DNA of 64,000 bases. It comes from Dryas octopetala (lineage: Eukaryota > Streptophyta > Magnoliopsida > Rosales > Rosaceae). How positions within the stretch are numbered: the stretch's first letter is position 1; the number at the start of each line of letters is the position of its first letter. Position numbers and translations under genes: made by a program. Of the stretch, positions 33,474 to 46,131 are shown one piece after another. Location of the stretch: NCBI GenBank assembly GCA_963921425.1, contig OY992834.1, positions 16,742,164-16,806,163 on the forward strand, written 5' to 3'. A model generated the notes under the pieces. The model worked only from the letters and a program-made list of their open reading frames with translations, ran no database searches and was not told the DNA's origin.

Positions 33474-33955
33474 GATATATCTAGGGATGGGCATTTGACC
33501 CAATGGGCAGATATCCGCAACTCCACATTCATCCCATTTAAATTTTGATATACTCATACCCATGTCATACCTATTACTATTTTCATGGGTATTACTCATA
33601 CCTACCTCACCAGATTAATGGGTTGCCCAAACCCAACCCATTAACCCACAATTTTTTTTAAATAAAATATAATTCTAATCAAATAATTCAATTTTTGGAG
33701 GAAACACTTTATTATTTCATTATCTCTCGGGTTTTTTTTTCTTCCACTTCTAGCTTTCAAGGCTTTATATTAATCTCAGTATAAGACAAACTTTGAAAAA
33801 TTAGTCTATTTTCTATATAGCTACCTTTGAAGAATTTTCAAAGATCATGCATGGAAAATTTTCAAAAATTAAAATTATCTATTTTGCACCTCTTCCATCC
33901 ATCTTATATCTTCTATATCTTGTTAGTTAAACCAAAAAATAAAAACAATACAAGA

Positions 33956-34306
33956 CTAATTGGTCTTAATCAAGGTCATTAGCAATTTTGTGTTCATATA
34001 TCTAATCATCCAAAACTCTGTAAGTACAACTCCAAAATGATGTGAACTTGATGAAGATGAAAGAACCGAAGAAGATTCATTATTGGATTGAGCCCTTAAT
34101 TGATATTGTTTGACCAAATCATAAGCTAGTTTTTGAATCTTCTCAATTTCCAATGAAGCATTATCTACATAAATTATAGGGAAATAAAACTCAATCAATT
34201 TCATCTTAAACCTTGGATCCAAAACATTATCAATTGCCATTATCCCATGAATTGTGTTCCAATACTTATCAAACTTAGTTGCCATCTTTGTTGTCATCTC
34301 AAACAA
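33956..34306 (-). pseudogene. hAT transposase fragment (RNase H-like, RICESLEEPER type)
   Basis: 116 codons read MATKFDKYWNTIHGIMAIDN, VLDPRFKMKLIEFYFPII and KIQKLAYDLVKQYQ, matching the conserved KFDKYW......LDPR.K......F block of plant BED-finger hAT transposases (DUF4413 region). The N-terminal BED finger, the upstream catalytic part and the C-terminal dimerisation domain are absent. Non-functional. Confidence 0.85.
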
Positions 34307-34711
34307 TAATTAACTCAACACAAGCTCAGAGTTCAATGAATCAAATTATAATTATACATAACTTCATGGCTTTCAACTATTAGATTTTAAACTTATCAAA
34401 TCCTAAAGAATCAAAAGTTAATCAATGAGCTCTAACAAACCCAGTTCAGTATTAATCCACAGCAACAAGAATGAAAAATGATTCTAATAATTAAAAATTA
34501 CCCCAAAAGCAATCACAAAGCACCCAAAACGCTGCAAAACCACAAAGACACCTATATACCCATCCAATGTGAATGTTCCACTGCCACCAATAGAACATGA
34601 ATACCAACGTTGAGCAAGAGAGAGAGAGAGAGAGAAAGCTCACAAATAATCCTTACTTTGTAATCTCCGTTTGAAATATAGCATACCTCTGTGGCTCTAT
34701 GTTAAGATTTT

Positions 34712-35399
34712 GGCATAAATTGAATTTAGATACATAACTATATATGTTATTTCAACGGGGTTCACAAACTTTCAAATATTTCAAATATACTATGATTTAT
34801 TATGTAAATTGAAAAATGAAATTTTGTCCATCAATTTATTGAAAGATTAGTTAAATGTCAGCTTGGCTTTTACTAACGAGAATTAATTGGCGACGTGTCA
34901 CCAACTCAGCATACATTTCCCACCAAATGAGCAACACATGTCCACTTGACACGGGCTCACACACCCATCACCTCTTTCCTGCTCGTCAAACGCTTTCCTG
35001 GCCATTTAGTCTCCAAAAAACATCACGTTTTTCCCAAATTCGAATATAAATCTCTCACTTGTGTTCAACGAGCGAGAAAGAGATGATGCGAAATGAGCGA
35101 CACGGGTCCACCTAACCCCTGACATGGGCCCACAAACTCTCACTCTCTCTATTATTATTAAATTGTGGCCCCGTGTCGCTCATTTGGCGGGAAATGTTTG
35201 CTGAGATAGCGCTACGTCGTCAAGTAATCCTGGTCAGCAAAAGCCAAGCTGTCATTTAACTGATCTCTCAACGAATCAATGAACATAAATTCATTTTTCA
35301 ATTTAGATAATAGATCGGGTGTATATTTGAAATATTTTAAAATTTATAGACCCCGTTGAAATAGCTTATATAGTTATGTGTTTAAATTGAATTTATGCC
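34712..35399. mobile_element. Mutator-like element (688 bp) nested in the hAT
   Basis: Inverted repeats of about 225 bp: left 'ggcataaattgaatttaga...', right the complement of 'taaattgaatttatgcc', through shared 'atttcaacggggt', 'cagcttggcttt' and 'ccaaatgag'. The flanking 9-mers taagatttt (34703-34711) and taaaatttt (35400-35408) differ at one base. No coding content. Confidence 0.88.
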
Positions 35400-35510
35400 T
35401 AAAATTTTTTGTTTTGTATATTTGGATACCCATGGGTATTACCCAAACTCACTTTATCTCTAAATGAGTTTTATAAAAATCCCCGTACCCCAAACCCATT
35501 AATAATGTCC

Positions 35511-35712
35511 TCAGTAGTGCTAGATATACCACATTTTTATACCATAATTTTATACCACCTTATGTGGCAACTTACATGGCATTCATACATTGGATACTAA
35601 AAAATAAAAATAAAAACCCAAAAAAGAAAAGAAAAACTTTGTCCAATAAAATAATAACACGTGAGATGATATAAAAATGTGGTATAAGAATGTAGTAAGT
35701 ATAGCATTATTC
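35511..35712. mobile_element. MITE (202 bp) nested in the hAT
   Basis: An 8-bp duplication, taatgtcc, at 35503-35510 and 35713-35720. Imperfect inverted ends: 'cagtagtgctagatatacca' and the complement of 'gtaagtatagcattattc', with inner words 'ccacatttttatacc' and 'atataaaaatgtggtat'. Probably a hAT-type MITE. Confidence 0.85.
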
Positions 35713-35899
35713 TAATGTCCCAAACCCATCTTAATGGAATAGGTGTTTCGGGTACCCACACCCATGGGTCAAATGGCCAATCCTAGATATATCCCATGAT
35801 CGTTTGGGGCACCCTCAATTGTTTTGTCACCAAAGCCTTCCCTACACCACTGCGGCGCTTGTATCACCGCGGCCGCCAATCAAATTGAAGACCCATTGG

Positions 35900-36031
35900 C
35901 ATTGAGCTCGGGCGTTGCTTTCCCCTCAAATCAAAACATAGGGCTTTCTCAATCGGACATTCACCCTCCTCCAAAATAAAAAAACCCTAACCGTCTCGAG
36001 AATCCAAACCCACTGAAGCCCCAAATCACTG
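35900..36031 (+). other. 5' UTR exon of the MMTAG2-like gene
   Basis: A pyrimidine/CCC-rich segment ends in a donor site, ccaaatcactg|gtaatc (GT at 36032). The next exon begins at 37914 after gttgacag and carries the ATG at 38023. The transcription start is not defined; about 35900 is an estimate. Confidence 0.5.
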
Positions 36032-37169
36032 GTAATCTCTCTCTGTTACTTTTGATTTTGTTCTTATTTCGCATATGGGGTTTTCAAAATTGTTAGGATT
36101 TTCACTCATTATGTTTAATTACACATCCAAATTTAGAATTTCCTGGAATTAGATAACCGATTGCATGCGCTTTTCAGATTCTGTGAAGGTCTTGGTTCAA
36201 AGGGACGAGCCTAGTGCACTTAAATCATTGATAAAATTTGAACGTGGTGCTCTTCTATGTCTTTTATGTCAGACTGTTTTTATCTGTCATAGCTGGGATC
36301 TCTTTGCTGATGGTTTGTTCTTTCTGGGTGTACCCATTTTAGTGCTTAGTATTCCCATCATGGACAAAAAGACTGAACCATGCACTAGCATAAGTTTCCA
36401 TGTATATATGGAAACTCGAATTACCATAGCTGAATTTTTCTTCTTTAATATTATGACTATAAAAATTGCTTCTCGTGTATGAAATGTAGGGAAGTTTGGA
36501 TTTTATATCTTTCCTTGAGTATCAATTACAGATAACACCATGTAATCGATCATCGTGGTCATTCCTTTGATTCTTTCCATTAATACTCTTACCCTTCTTC
36601 CTCATTTAAGTTCTAAGTAGAAAATATTTAAACAAAAAGAAAAGAAGAGAGAAAGAGAGAAGGAACAAGAGAGGTTTCCTTCTAGAAACATGTGGCATTG
36701 GTTCCATAAGTTATCTTTATGATGATGTCATTTTTGTAAAATCAGTTAACTTGGATATGCAAGTTTCAAGGATTTTAGATTTTGTATTTACTGCAAACAA
36801 AATTTACTTAGTAAGACTGTTTCAATTATTTATTAAAACTTTTGGGTCTCCATTCTATTTATGTGTAATGTTGTGCACAGATCACAGTGGCTGCCACAAT
36901 ATGGTTTAATTGTTGAAAGTTGAGGGAAAAACAGTAAAGCCAGAAAGCATTAGTGGTTAGATGTTATCTTTTTCAGTAATATGTTCTGTTCAAAATGAAA
37001 GCAGAATTGTCATGTAGGAGTTTGTTCATTATCATTTTTTTTTTTTTGGTGTGACTTAAGAAGTATTTTTCTCAAAGAAGCTTCAGATTATATTTTTGTT
37101 TTTCAAATTTTCACTCAAAGCCTTCCGGTTGTTGATTGCATATATTTAAACATGTTATAGGTTTATTGT

Positions 37170-37745
37170 TTTTTTTTTGTTCTGTGTGTCGTGCTGTTTC
37201 TCCTGTATTTCGTCCACTGCCCGCTTGCTCCAAAACTGTGGTGGAGGCTGTTTAAGATGGCCAATGCTAGTTGGGTTATTCCTAGAGGCTGTTTAAGATG
37301 GCCATTGCTAGTTGGGTTTTTCCTAGGGGATGTCATGCTTTGATTTGTGAGCATCATAAGGTCTTAGGAAGAAATAAGAAAGCAAAGATCTTATGGGGAT
37401 GCATGGTGTTAGCATTTTTTTGGGTTATTTGGTCAGAGTGTAATAGGAGGATTTTTGAGGACTATAAAGGAGTGGGTGGGGAGGAGCTCTGGGAGAGGAT
37501 TAGATTTTGGTCGGCATTGTGGGCATCAGTTTCTTCAGATTTTAGGAAGATATCTTTTTCTACTATCTTCATAGATTTTAATGCTGCTGTATGTTAATGT
37601 GCTAGTTTAGAGATCTTTAATGAACTGATTTAGGGGGTAGCATTCCTTGGTGTAAGAGGTTCTGTTGTTGTGGATTCCTTGTCCACAACATGTATTTGGA
37701 TGTTTTTCTTAATAAAAGTATCTGTTTCTTTTCAAAAAAAAAAAA
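37170..37745 (+). pseudogene. 5'-truncated LINE tail in intron 1 of the MMTAG2-like gene
   Basis: Reads LWWRLFKMAIASWVFPRG, HKVLGRNKKAKILWGCMV and LAFFWVIWSECNRRIFED, then FWSALWASVSSDFRKISF: the C-terminal end of plant L1-type ORF2. It ends with a 3' UTR and an A-tail (37735-37745). A ~38-bp tandem duplication ('aggctgtttaagatggcca' twice, 37245-37305) breaks the frame. Confidence 0.85.
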
Positions 37746-38022
37746 GTGCTGTTTCTCCTATACAGTCACTAAATTTTCTCTTGGTTGTTAACAGAGTTGA
37801 ATATATATGTTACACCACTTTGTTTTCTTAGGTTGGTTAGTTCCTTTGGCTTGTTCTCCTTTTTAATATTCAATCGAGACATGCTGATGTTCTAATTGCT
37901 GTTGTGTTGACAGAATTACGTCTTGCAAAATTGCCCAACTTTGGCACATCCATCCCGACAAACACAGAAAAGGGTTCCTGCTGATTGCTGAATATAGAAG
38001 CACGTAGGTTGAGACATACAAC

Positions 38023-38072
38023 ATGTATCATCCCACTAGAGGTGGCGTTCGTGGTGGTCGAGATCGTACGTC

Positions 38073-38127
<55 letters not shown>

Positions 38128-41031
38128 TATGTATGTACAGAAACAGCTCCTAAAACGGACATTTGGAGTTTGGTATAGGGTGAGAGTTCAAACGCTCAAT
38201 ATTGGGTGTTTGAATTCACTGGATTTCCGGTGTCCGTTTTAGAAGTTTTGTTTGTATTGTACGTATGTGTTTATGCATTCATTTTGTAGGGATTTCTCCT
38301 CCAGTTATTTTTTTTTCTTTCGTTTGTCACAGTGTAAATAATGGAAATTGTGATTTATAACTTAAAGATAAATTTTCTGTTGAAATTCATGTAGTCGAAA
38401 AGGGAAACTTATTTACTCAGTATAACTTTTTAAACTATTGGATTCACAAAAGTGCTTGTGTATTTTTGTTAATGGTGCTCGGTGTTTACTTAGATTGATA
38501 GGTTTCTTTTCCAATTATTTTTCTTTTAGATAGTGCTTAACAATATAATTTTTCTCTAGAAGCTGCATATGAAGATGTTAATTAGCTACCTCATATATTT
38601 TTTTGTAGAATTTGTGATATATGGGTTTGTTATGAAGTTAGTGACTTGGTGAGCAAGTTATTCATTGTTTCTGGAGAAGTGCATAAAAACTAGAACATCA
38701 GATGTGAAAACATATTGATGTAGGACAAGAAGGGGAATTGCAGTGGAAGAAGAAAAAGGAATGAATAAGAGATGGAAGGGAAGAGAGGAGGATAGAGAAG
38801 AAGAACAATACGGAGGCAATAGGATTTCAATATTCAGCATTCAAGTCTGCTTACTTAGGTTACAATAAGCCTGCCTAATAGGAGCAGGAAAACAAACCGT
38901 AATAGTTAAAGAAATGACAATTAAAATTATGCAAGCCCTAAATAATATGAAGATCCCAAAATGAAAATGCTATATAAAATCCTAAATTTACATAATGACC
39001 CGTAATAAAATTTCTGTGTATGATCTGCATCACATATTTATGTGCATACTCATCGTCATGATGAATAGACATGGTTCTCTTACAATTTAGGTGCATACTT
39101 ATGTTTGGATCTTTGGAATCCGTTTGAATTTTGCATATTTAATTAATTTGCTGATTCTCCTTTTATGCACAGAATTTAGTTGGGACGATGTTAAAGTTGA
39201 TAAGCATCGAGAGAATTATCTAGGTCACAGTATCAAGGCACCTGTTGGAAGATGGCAAAAAGGTGAGATAATGCTGCTCCTTCAATTTTTTATAATGCCA
39301 TTCGTTCATTTTGACCTTTTTAAATGAACTATTAACCTATTTAATTTAGTTTTAAGTTGTGAGTAGATATGAGCATGAAGGATAAGCTGTCAGTTTTTTT
39401 ATTTTTCTTAGTTTACTTGGATGCTTTCATTCTATGCATCAATCATGTTTGACTTTATGTTGCACTGATAGAGATACAGGATATAAGATTTGATGCAATA
39501 CAATATAGTGATACAGAAAACCTTAAAAAACTAGGATATAGATATGACAAGGTTACAACAAGAAAATAATATATATCAAATATATATGTTTTTCAAAAAA
39601 TAATTTATGCCAATATGCAACCAATGGGAGAGAGAGCGTACTATGAAAATCCCTTTAGGATTCTAACCTATGAAGCATTGAGCGAGATCAATTCTTGGGG
39701 CAAAGAAAGCATATAGAAAATCCCTTTACATATTCCCATCCTACCTTCATTCGTAACTAATCCCAAATTTCAGATTCTTCAATTTCCTTTGCCCTTTATT
39801 TTTCTTATAAGCTGTCCTATTCCCAACCTCTGACACCACGACCTTTTCATGCTTGCCAAAAAATTACCCACTTGCCCCTTTGCTTCCTCTGTGGAAAATT
39901 ACCCACTTTTCCCCAAGAATTGATCTCGCACAAGGCATCATAGGTTAGAATCCTAAAGGGATTTTCCATATGCTTTCTTTTCGTTTTTGTCCCTTGGAAG
40001 ACCTTTGATACATCTATAGTTTGCCTTTGATTCTGCTAATACAATTATTTCCCTTTCATGCTGAGATATATTACTTAATGCATCATTTTGGCTTGTTACA
40101 TCATTGTAAGATAATGTTTGTTACCAAGGTATTGGCCTTACATGCATTCTTAATGTGACCTTTATTATATTAATTTTATATGTAGGTAGAGAAATGATCA
40201 TTCTCTAAAGAAGATGTCTGCCTTTTAAGAAAAGTGCCGACATCCTTGTTGGGGCGCACCCCGCAATGTTAACAATAATTTGAATCGTCCATTGTTAGGC
40301 CTCCTTCAATCATCATCCTTGTCAAAAATTCGCCGAATCAAAAATTGTTTAGCCCTTAATTATCATCACTATCATTTCAATGTTCAGAAATGTTGTGCTG
40401 GTCTATTTACTTAATCACAATTGGATGACTAAATGATTTTCAACTTGGCTAATTTTTTGTGAGGATGATCTTTAAATTAGGACCTAAAATATGGGCAGTT
40501 TGAATTAATGAACTGGCAAGGATGAAAAAATGGGCAATATTGGTTTTCTACGGATCGATATTTAAATCACCTGTAAAGGTTTTCTTCCATGATATCGCTG
40601 ATTTAGCAGAGATATTGGCAAGATATTAATAATTACGGTGGTTATTGGCAGTGCAATTAGCGGTGCAAGTTAGTGGGAGGCGTTACGATTTGTTGCAGAG
40701 GCGCTGCCATCTGGGTTTGAATTGCAAAGGAAGAGGAAGATCTGAATAATCTGATACCCTAGACAAAATGGTGCTACATGTTGTTTGTCTTTACCTCCTT
40801 TTAATGAAACGCCACTTTCAATGAATTCTGATTTCTTAATAACTTAATTTAAACAACAAAAAGCTGCCCTTCTAAGAACAAGACAATGCGTCTCATTAAA
40901 TCCCTTTTTTTAGGCATTAAACCACTTAGACTCAGTGACCCACCCTCCTCTTCTTCTCCATCCCACCCATTATAGAAAGTCCAGTCACAAATCAGATTTT
41001 GTAAACCTTAAAATTCTCCTTTTGCACCACC

Positions 41032-41094
<63 letters not shown>

Positions 41095-44000
41095 CCTCCC
41101 TCCCTCCCTCCCTCCCTCCCTCCCTCCCTCTTTCTAAGATTCCTACTGTACTGTGTTGTTAATTATTACATAGCAAAGAGTTGGACAAGAAGAAGAAAAG
41201 ATTAAAAAAAAAAAAAAAACACAGTCTGAGAGTTGATTAGTATATACTTGATATATTTTCGTTGACTTACACCTATATATTTCAATATCGATATGTCTGT
41301 AATTTTGAGTACCGATAATTTCAACCTTGGTTGCAGGTGGCTCTAACAAGGATGTCCACACTTTTCTTAAAATGTGGACATCCTCTTTAGAGAAAATCTT
41401 ATATGTATATGTGCATGGCCTCTATTGGAGTTAGATGAATGCTATCCATAATTTTTGTATAAGTTTTTTGTTAAGGAATCCAACCATATTATTGCCTAGG
41501 AGGCTAGGACACTAAGTTTTGGATCACCAATTATTCAAAAGCTTGAACTATCAGGAAATTAGCCCAAAATATGTTTTCTTAACATTCAAGGCAAACACAA
41601 TTCACAATTCAGTTGGTCAGATGGCAATGAGCACATCTGACAGATTTTGGATTTAGTTATACTTCTCTTTATTGTCTGCCAAATTTGCATATTGTATGTG
41701 GTTCCAATGTTGATAGCTTTTGGAAATTTTGTTGGTGTACGGTATCTCAAGTTTTTCTAGTATAAACAGAACATCTTAGTAGAAATTATTTCTTTCCAAA
41801 CATTCAGCATTCTCTTTGACTTGTGCTTTCAAATCGTAGAATGATCTAGTAGATGCTTCTCTTTTACCTGCAAGGAATATTCTATTTTCATGAGTTAATA
41901 GGTACAGTATGACACATTGACACGCATCTTTTCTCTAGAAAAAAAAAAATTGTGGCCTTTCCCAAAGTCTATTTTTAGATCATTGACTTTACGGATAGTA
42001 CAAGTGACTAATCTCTAGGAATTGAAGTTGTTTTCTGGTTGGACGGCTACTAGCAAAGTAGCGTTCATAATATTTTTTATGTTTTCTTCTGATTGGAAGG
42101 GCATTGTTTTATTTGTCTTTCATCCGTTAATTTATAATGCAGATTTGGGTTCCTTTATTGATAACGATTTTCACAACTCTTCATTATATTGCTTGAACAG
42201 GTAAAGATCTACACTGGTATACCAGAGACAAAAAAACATTGGATGCAGAAATGGAAGCTGCAAAAGACGAGATAAAAAGAATTAAGGAAGATGAGGAGCA
42301 GGCTATGAGGGAGGCTCTTGGCTTAGCTCCTAAGCGTGCAAGCCGAGCTCAAGGTAATCGGCTTGATAAGCATGAGTTCTCAGAACTTGTGAAGCGAGGC
42401 TCTACTGCAGAGGACTTAGGTGAAGGGCATGCTGAAGCAGCACGCGTGCATGGTCTTGGTTTTTCTAGGTATGTAACTGAAAACAAAAACTTTAGTAGTT
42501 TAAATTCTACTATTTGATATTGATATGTATCTCCGGCCTCCTTGCAATATTGCACAACCACTTATAACTTCAATCCCTGCCATTAACTCAGATTTTCTGT
42601 CTAAAATGATCATGTGCTGTGCACATGATCATTTTTTCAGGGTTGATTTGGTCAGATCAGGGGACTTTCTTTAAAAAGAATAGAAAATGATAGGGACATA
42701 GGGTTTTTTTTCACTTTTGATACCTGAACTTTGGGCCTTGTCTTAACTAGGTATCTAAACTTTTATTTTGTCCCAAATTGGTATATAATGTGACTTTTGT
42801 GAAAAAATACTAACAGAATTTGGTCATATATGTTGCACATGTCTTATACCCAGGGTCAATTTGGTTTATTCAAGATCCTAGGTTGATTAAAATGCTCCTA
42901 ATTTTGATGCATTATTTGAAAAAGTCGTATTATATACTAAATTGGGACAAAATAAAAGTTGAGGTATGAATTAGAATAAATAATAGTATAGGTACCTATT
43001 TGGGACAAGGCCCAAAGTTCAGGTACCAAAATTGAAAAAGACCCAAAGAATAAACCCTCCCTTCCCTACTCTCTTTTATCTTTTTTCTTTCTCTATTATC
43101 TTTCCTCTTCTCTGTCTCATCTGAAGCACCCATTCTCTCTCATCTCTCTCTCTTATTTCTCTCTATTGTTTTTCTCTTTTCTCTCTCATCTGAAGCACAA
43201 AATCCCAAAATTTATCACTCCAACTGTTTTTAGTTAAATCAATATTTATTAGAAAGAAAACAGAAAAAAAAAATTGAAAAAAAAAAAAATCAGCCAAAGA
43301 GAGAAGCAAAACCCAAGAAGAAGAATGCACAAACTGCTCAAATTTTTTCTCAAGTTATATTAAGAACAATCAGCGTCCAAGTTTTTCTTTTCCAATCTCC
43401 AAGAACCAACCACCTCAATATAAATATGTAAAAGGTGAAAACTAAAAACCATCTGGGGAGAAGAATCTCCTTTTGGGCAATAATTTTTTTATGAGAATCA
43501 TGATTTCATTAAAAGAAAATAAAGAAGTACATAGTACAATACAGTGGACAAGATGTCCACCATCTTAAAAGTTCCTAGATAACAAGCTCTAGGATGTTAT
43601 ACAGGCCAAAAAAACAGATAAGAATAGTATAGTAAAACGGCCCTAGAAAACACATAAGCTCTAAACCCTAGTACAACAGCAATGATGAAGCCCTAACACA
43701 CAACAGCCTCCCAGAATGCATCAGGGCAATTATGAACCTACTGATTTCCTTAATAACAATGAAACCCGGAATGCATCAATCAAACTCTTATAATTCCTCA
43801 TTCCAAACACACACCTTTCCCAACAACAAAACCAATCAAACCCAAACCAATAAATCCCAGAAATTTTACCATAATACAAATTGCACCAAAGATAAAATTG
43901 ACAATAACCCACTTGGTGACTGCGTGGTGCTTTAGATCAGGTTGTGCAAAAACCCCGTGTGTCCCTAACCTCATTCTTGGTCACGCCATGGACTCTTTGG

Positions 44001-45021
44001 AAGGCCAAGTTCAAAAGCAGCCGGCATCAAACTAAGCAAACTGTTGCCCGGTGTGAAACAGCATCGTTATGCCCTGCACAATGGACGAGTTCAAGGTGGG
44101 GCCTGAAGCTGAGCTTGTTGAGAAGGTTCATGGGGCCTTATGGAGAGAGAAGACTTTGGGTTTGTGGGAAGGTGGAGTTGGGTTTAGTTTGGAATATATG
44201 GAGAGAAATGAAGGGTCTGAAAAAGAAAGTTTAGTGGTGGTGGAGATGAGTGGTGATCGTGGTGAGATATGTGTTGCTGGGTTTTCTTTTGGTTATTTTG
44301 GGTGTTAAGCACCGACTTTGTTCGGAGAAGAGAGAAGGGAATGGAGAGAGGAGAGGTTTTTAATTTTTAATTTTTAGTTACTATTTAATTATACCCTTGA
44401 AAAATCATGATTTTTCAAGTGGAAAATTTGACTGAGTTGACAGTAAGGACCCTTTATACACAAAAGTGAATTGGCCATAGCTTAATGGCATAAGCTCAAT
44501 CCTAACCTAGCCTTGGGTTAAGGTACCAATTGACATGGGATATTAATAACATTTGACACATAAACTGATTCTCAATATTGATTCATTGGTAGTAGATTTA
44601 CGGTCCTACCACCTACCTGTTGTGTAGTCTTATTTTATTTAGGTGTTGCCTTTGTCTTTTTATTTGGCTTTTCTTGCTTTATTGTTTTTTATCCATTTTG
44701 TGACTAACAAGAATATCTTTTTGTTCTTACTGAAGAGAACCCAGCGCTTGGGATGATTCAAGTTCCCTTCAACCTACAGTCAAGGATGTTCCACCTGAAA
44801 TGGGAAACATAGCTGCGCCTAACCCACCACCAAAACAGAAAGATGAAGAGGAATCAGAGGATGAAAGCGGTCGAAAGAAAAGGAGGCGTGATGAGAGGAA
44901 GCGGGAGAAACATGAGAGGCGTGAAAAGCGTGAAAAGCATGAAAAACGGCATTCCTCAGATGAGAGGAGGAAACACAGGAAAGACAAGGAGAAGAGGAGA
45001 CATGATTCCGACTCTGAATAA
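38023..45021 (+). CDS. Multiple myeloma tumor-associated protein 2 homologue (MMtag family)
   Basis: Four coding exons: 38023-38065, 39173-39262, 42201-42468, 44736-45021, all GT/AG, 687 nt (228 residues plus stop). The N-terminus [20 protein letters not shown], then [20 protein letters not shown] and HWYTRDKK, is the signature of the MMTAG2 (C1orf35) family. Residues about 55-75 are a charged helix ([20 protein letters not shown]). The C-terminal third (about 160-228) is K/R/E-rich with SR-like arginine-glutamate runs ([18 protein letters not shown]) and acidic serine motifs, suggesting a nuclear, phosphorylated protein. Its exact role in plants is not known to me. A 5' UTR exon ends at 36031 and a second starts at 37914. 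Introns hold a LINE tail and several MITEs. Confidence 0.93.
38074..38122. repeat. Compound (CT)n(AT)n microsatellite
   Basis: A CT run followed by an AT run a few bases after the first coding exon of the MMTAG2-like gene; within intron sequence. Confidence 0.95.
39643..39968. repeat. Inverted repeat (MITE-like) in intron 2 of the MMTAG2-like gene
   Basis: The left arm 'gaaaatccctttaggattct', 'aacctatgaagcat' and 'gatcaattcttggggc' is complementary to the right arm 'ccccaagaattgatctcgca', 'caggttagaatcctaaag'-type sequence at 39911-39968, about 58 bp. A third partial copy of 'aaagcatatagaaaatccct' sits at 39706-39732. No target duplication found. Confidence 0.75.
40202..41393. mobile_element. 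Inverted-repeat element in intron 2 of the MMTAG2-like gene
   Basis: The left end 'tctctaaagaagatgtctgc' and 'ttaagaaaagtg', 'gacatccttgtt' is mirrored by the right end 'aacaaggatgtccacactt' to 'gacatcctctttagaga', about 55 bp. It contains a palindromic block (40290-40520) of the type also seen at 17520-17790 and a CT/CCCT microsatellite. Flanking 9-mers do not match. Confidence 0.7.
41037..41131. repeat. Compound (CT)n(CCCT)n microsatellite
   Basis: About 54 bases of CT followed by about 40 bases of CCCT units, inside the 40202-41393 element. Confidence 0.97.
42604..42636. repeat. Perfect short palindrome
   Basis: AAAATGATCATGTGC, spacer TGT, then GCACATGATCATTTT: 15-bp perfect arms. In intron 3 of the MMTAG2-like gene, just left of the 42701 inverted-repeat element. 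The core resembles the middle of the inverted repeats of the MULE-like families in this window. Confidence 0.85.
42701..43044. mobile_element. Inverted-repeat element in intron 3 of the MMTAG2-like gene
   Basis: Left 'gatacctgaactttgggcct' and right complement 'ggtacctgaactttgggcct' give about 100 bp of inverted repeat, including 'ttttattttgtcccaaattg'. Same general design as the 57797 element. No target duplication matched (agggacata vs aaagaataa). Confidence 0.7.
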
Positions 45022-45802
45022 TTTTCTAAGCATTTGAAGCATTTGGACTTCTTATGATTTCAGCCTGTTGCTTGGAGGTGAATAATTTCTTTGTAATATG
45101 GTCCGCTGGTGATTGACAGGAAGTTCCTAACCTTATGATTTCGGCCTGTTGCAATTGGGGATTTCCAGCATCAAGTTGGTTTTAAATCTTCAGGTTGGCA
45201 GATGTTAAAAACCTTGGGTAAAATTGGGACCGTGTCAATTTATTTGAGCTTCTGAAAGTGATGCAAAGTGGAAGAAATTATTGTATTTTGTTGTTAGTAT
45301 AAATGCTCTGTAGTGCAATGCATTTCAATTTGGACCATCTGGACCAACAAATCATGAAATTCGTTAAATGAGTTGTATAAAAATAGGCTTTCCTGTTAAT
45401 TGGAGATGGAGAATATTTATATGCTCAGTAGTTTACTTTCTTGTGTGTAAACTATCATGACACTAAGGTAGCGACGTAGCGTGATTCCATGTTCTAGTTC
45501 CCAGCTCTACTTTCTGCTAGAGTAAAACATTGAGCTCTATTTGGTCCGACTATTGGTCCATAACCCCATGACAAATTACACTAAAATTTTAAAAATAGCA
45601 CCAATATCTTTTATCTTTTAGCCGACACCGTTACGTGCACGTTCTTCTCTTACACCCACTATGGAGTTGGATTGTGCATTTTGCGCACTATGCAATGCAA
45701 GTCTTTCACGTAAAGCTATAGACGGCAATGACATTTGGGTTGGCCTACCACCTTTGACTGTCACTCTTTAGGGCTCTTTTGTTTATGTTTATGTTCTTAG
45801 TT

Positions 45803-46131
45803 TGAGGAATGCTAGCTACCTCCTCATGTCTACCATTTCCTTCTACTTTTTTTTTCTTTTCCTTCCCATTTTGCAACATAGTTTCGTGGTTATAATCGTT
45901 CATTTTTTATATCACTCTTTAAATGTTATCTCTATAAAAGATTAATGACATTGAAAATTATTTAGTCATCTAACTATTATCAAATAGATATACGGTGAAT
46001 TTAATTATTGTTAAAATTGTATTATTTATTTGATAACAATTAACAATTAGGTGACTACATTTTTAAAGGGTGATATAAGGAGAAGAGAGAATGTAGAAGA
46101 AGAATATAGAAAGGAGAAGGAAGCTAACATT
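45803..46131. mobile_element. MITE (family shared with 14023-14339)
   Basis: Ends are 'ggaatgctagctacctcc' and the complement of 'agaaggaagctaacat', and the inner half is palindromic ('tttagtcatctaactattat' against 'aacaattaggtgac'). It contains 'atcaaatagatatacggtga', as in the 14-kb copy. Boundaries approximate. Lies 0.8 kb downstream of the MMTAG2-like gene. Confidence 0.6.

Larger units (their letters stand above)
33482..35785 (-). mobile_element. hAT transposon, defective, with two nested insertions
   Basis: Terminal inverted repeats are TAGGGATGGGCATTTGACCC (left) and TAGGATTGGCCATTTGACCC (right, complement). An exact 8-bp duplication, gatatatc, lies at 33474-33481 and 35786-35793. Terminal regions also share 'acccatgggtattac'-type sub-repeats. 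A minus-strand transposase remnant lies at 33956-34306. Inside are a Mutator-like element (34712-35399) and a MITE (35511-35712), both later arrivals. Confidence 0.93.

Noticed and set aside
36165..36482. Plus-strand ORF of 105 residues in intron 1 of the MMTAG2-like gene
   Set aside because: Lies between a 5' UTR donor and the next acceptor, has no domain and ends by chance. Read as intron.
43944..44308. Open frames in intron 3 of the MMTAG2-like gene
   Set aside because: Overlapping frames without a recognisable family; could be a captured piece, but no inverted-repeat borders or similarity could be supported.
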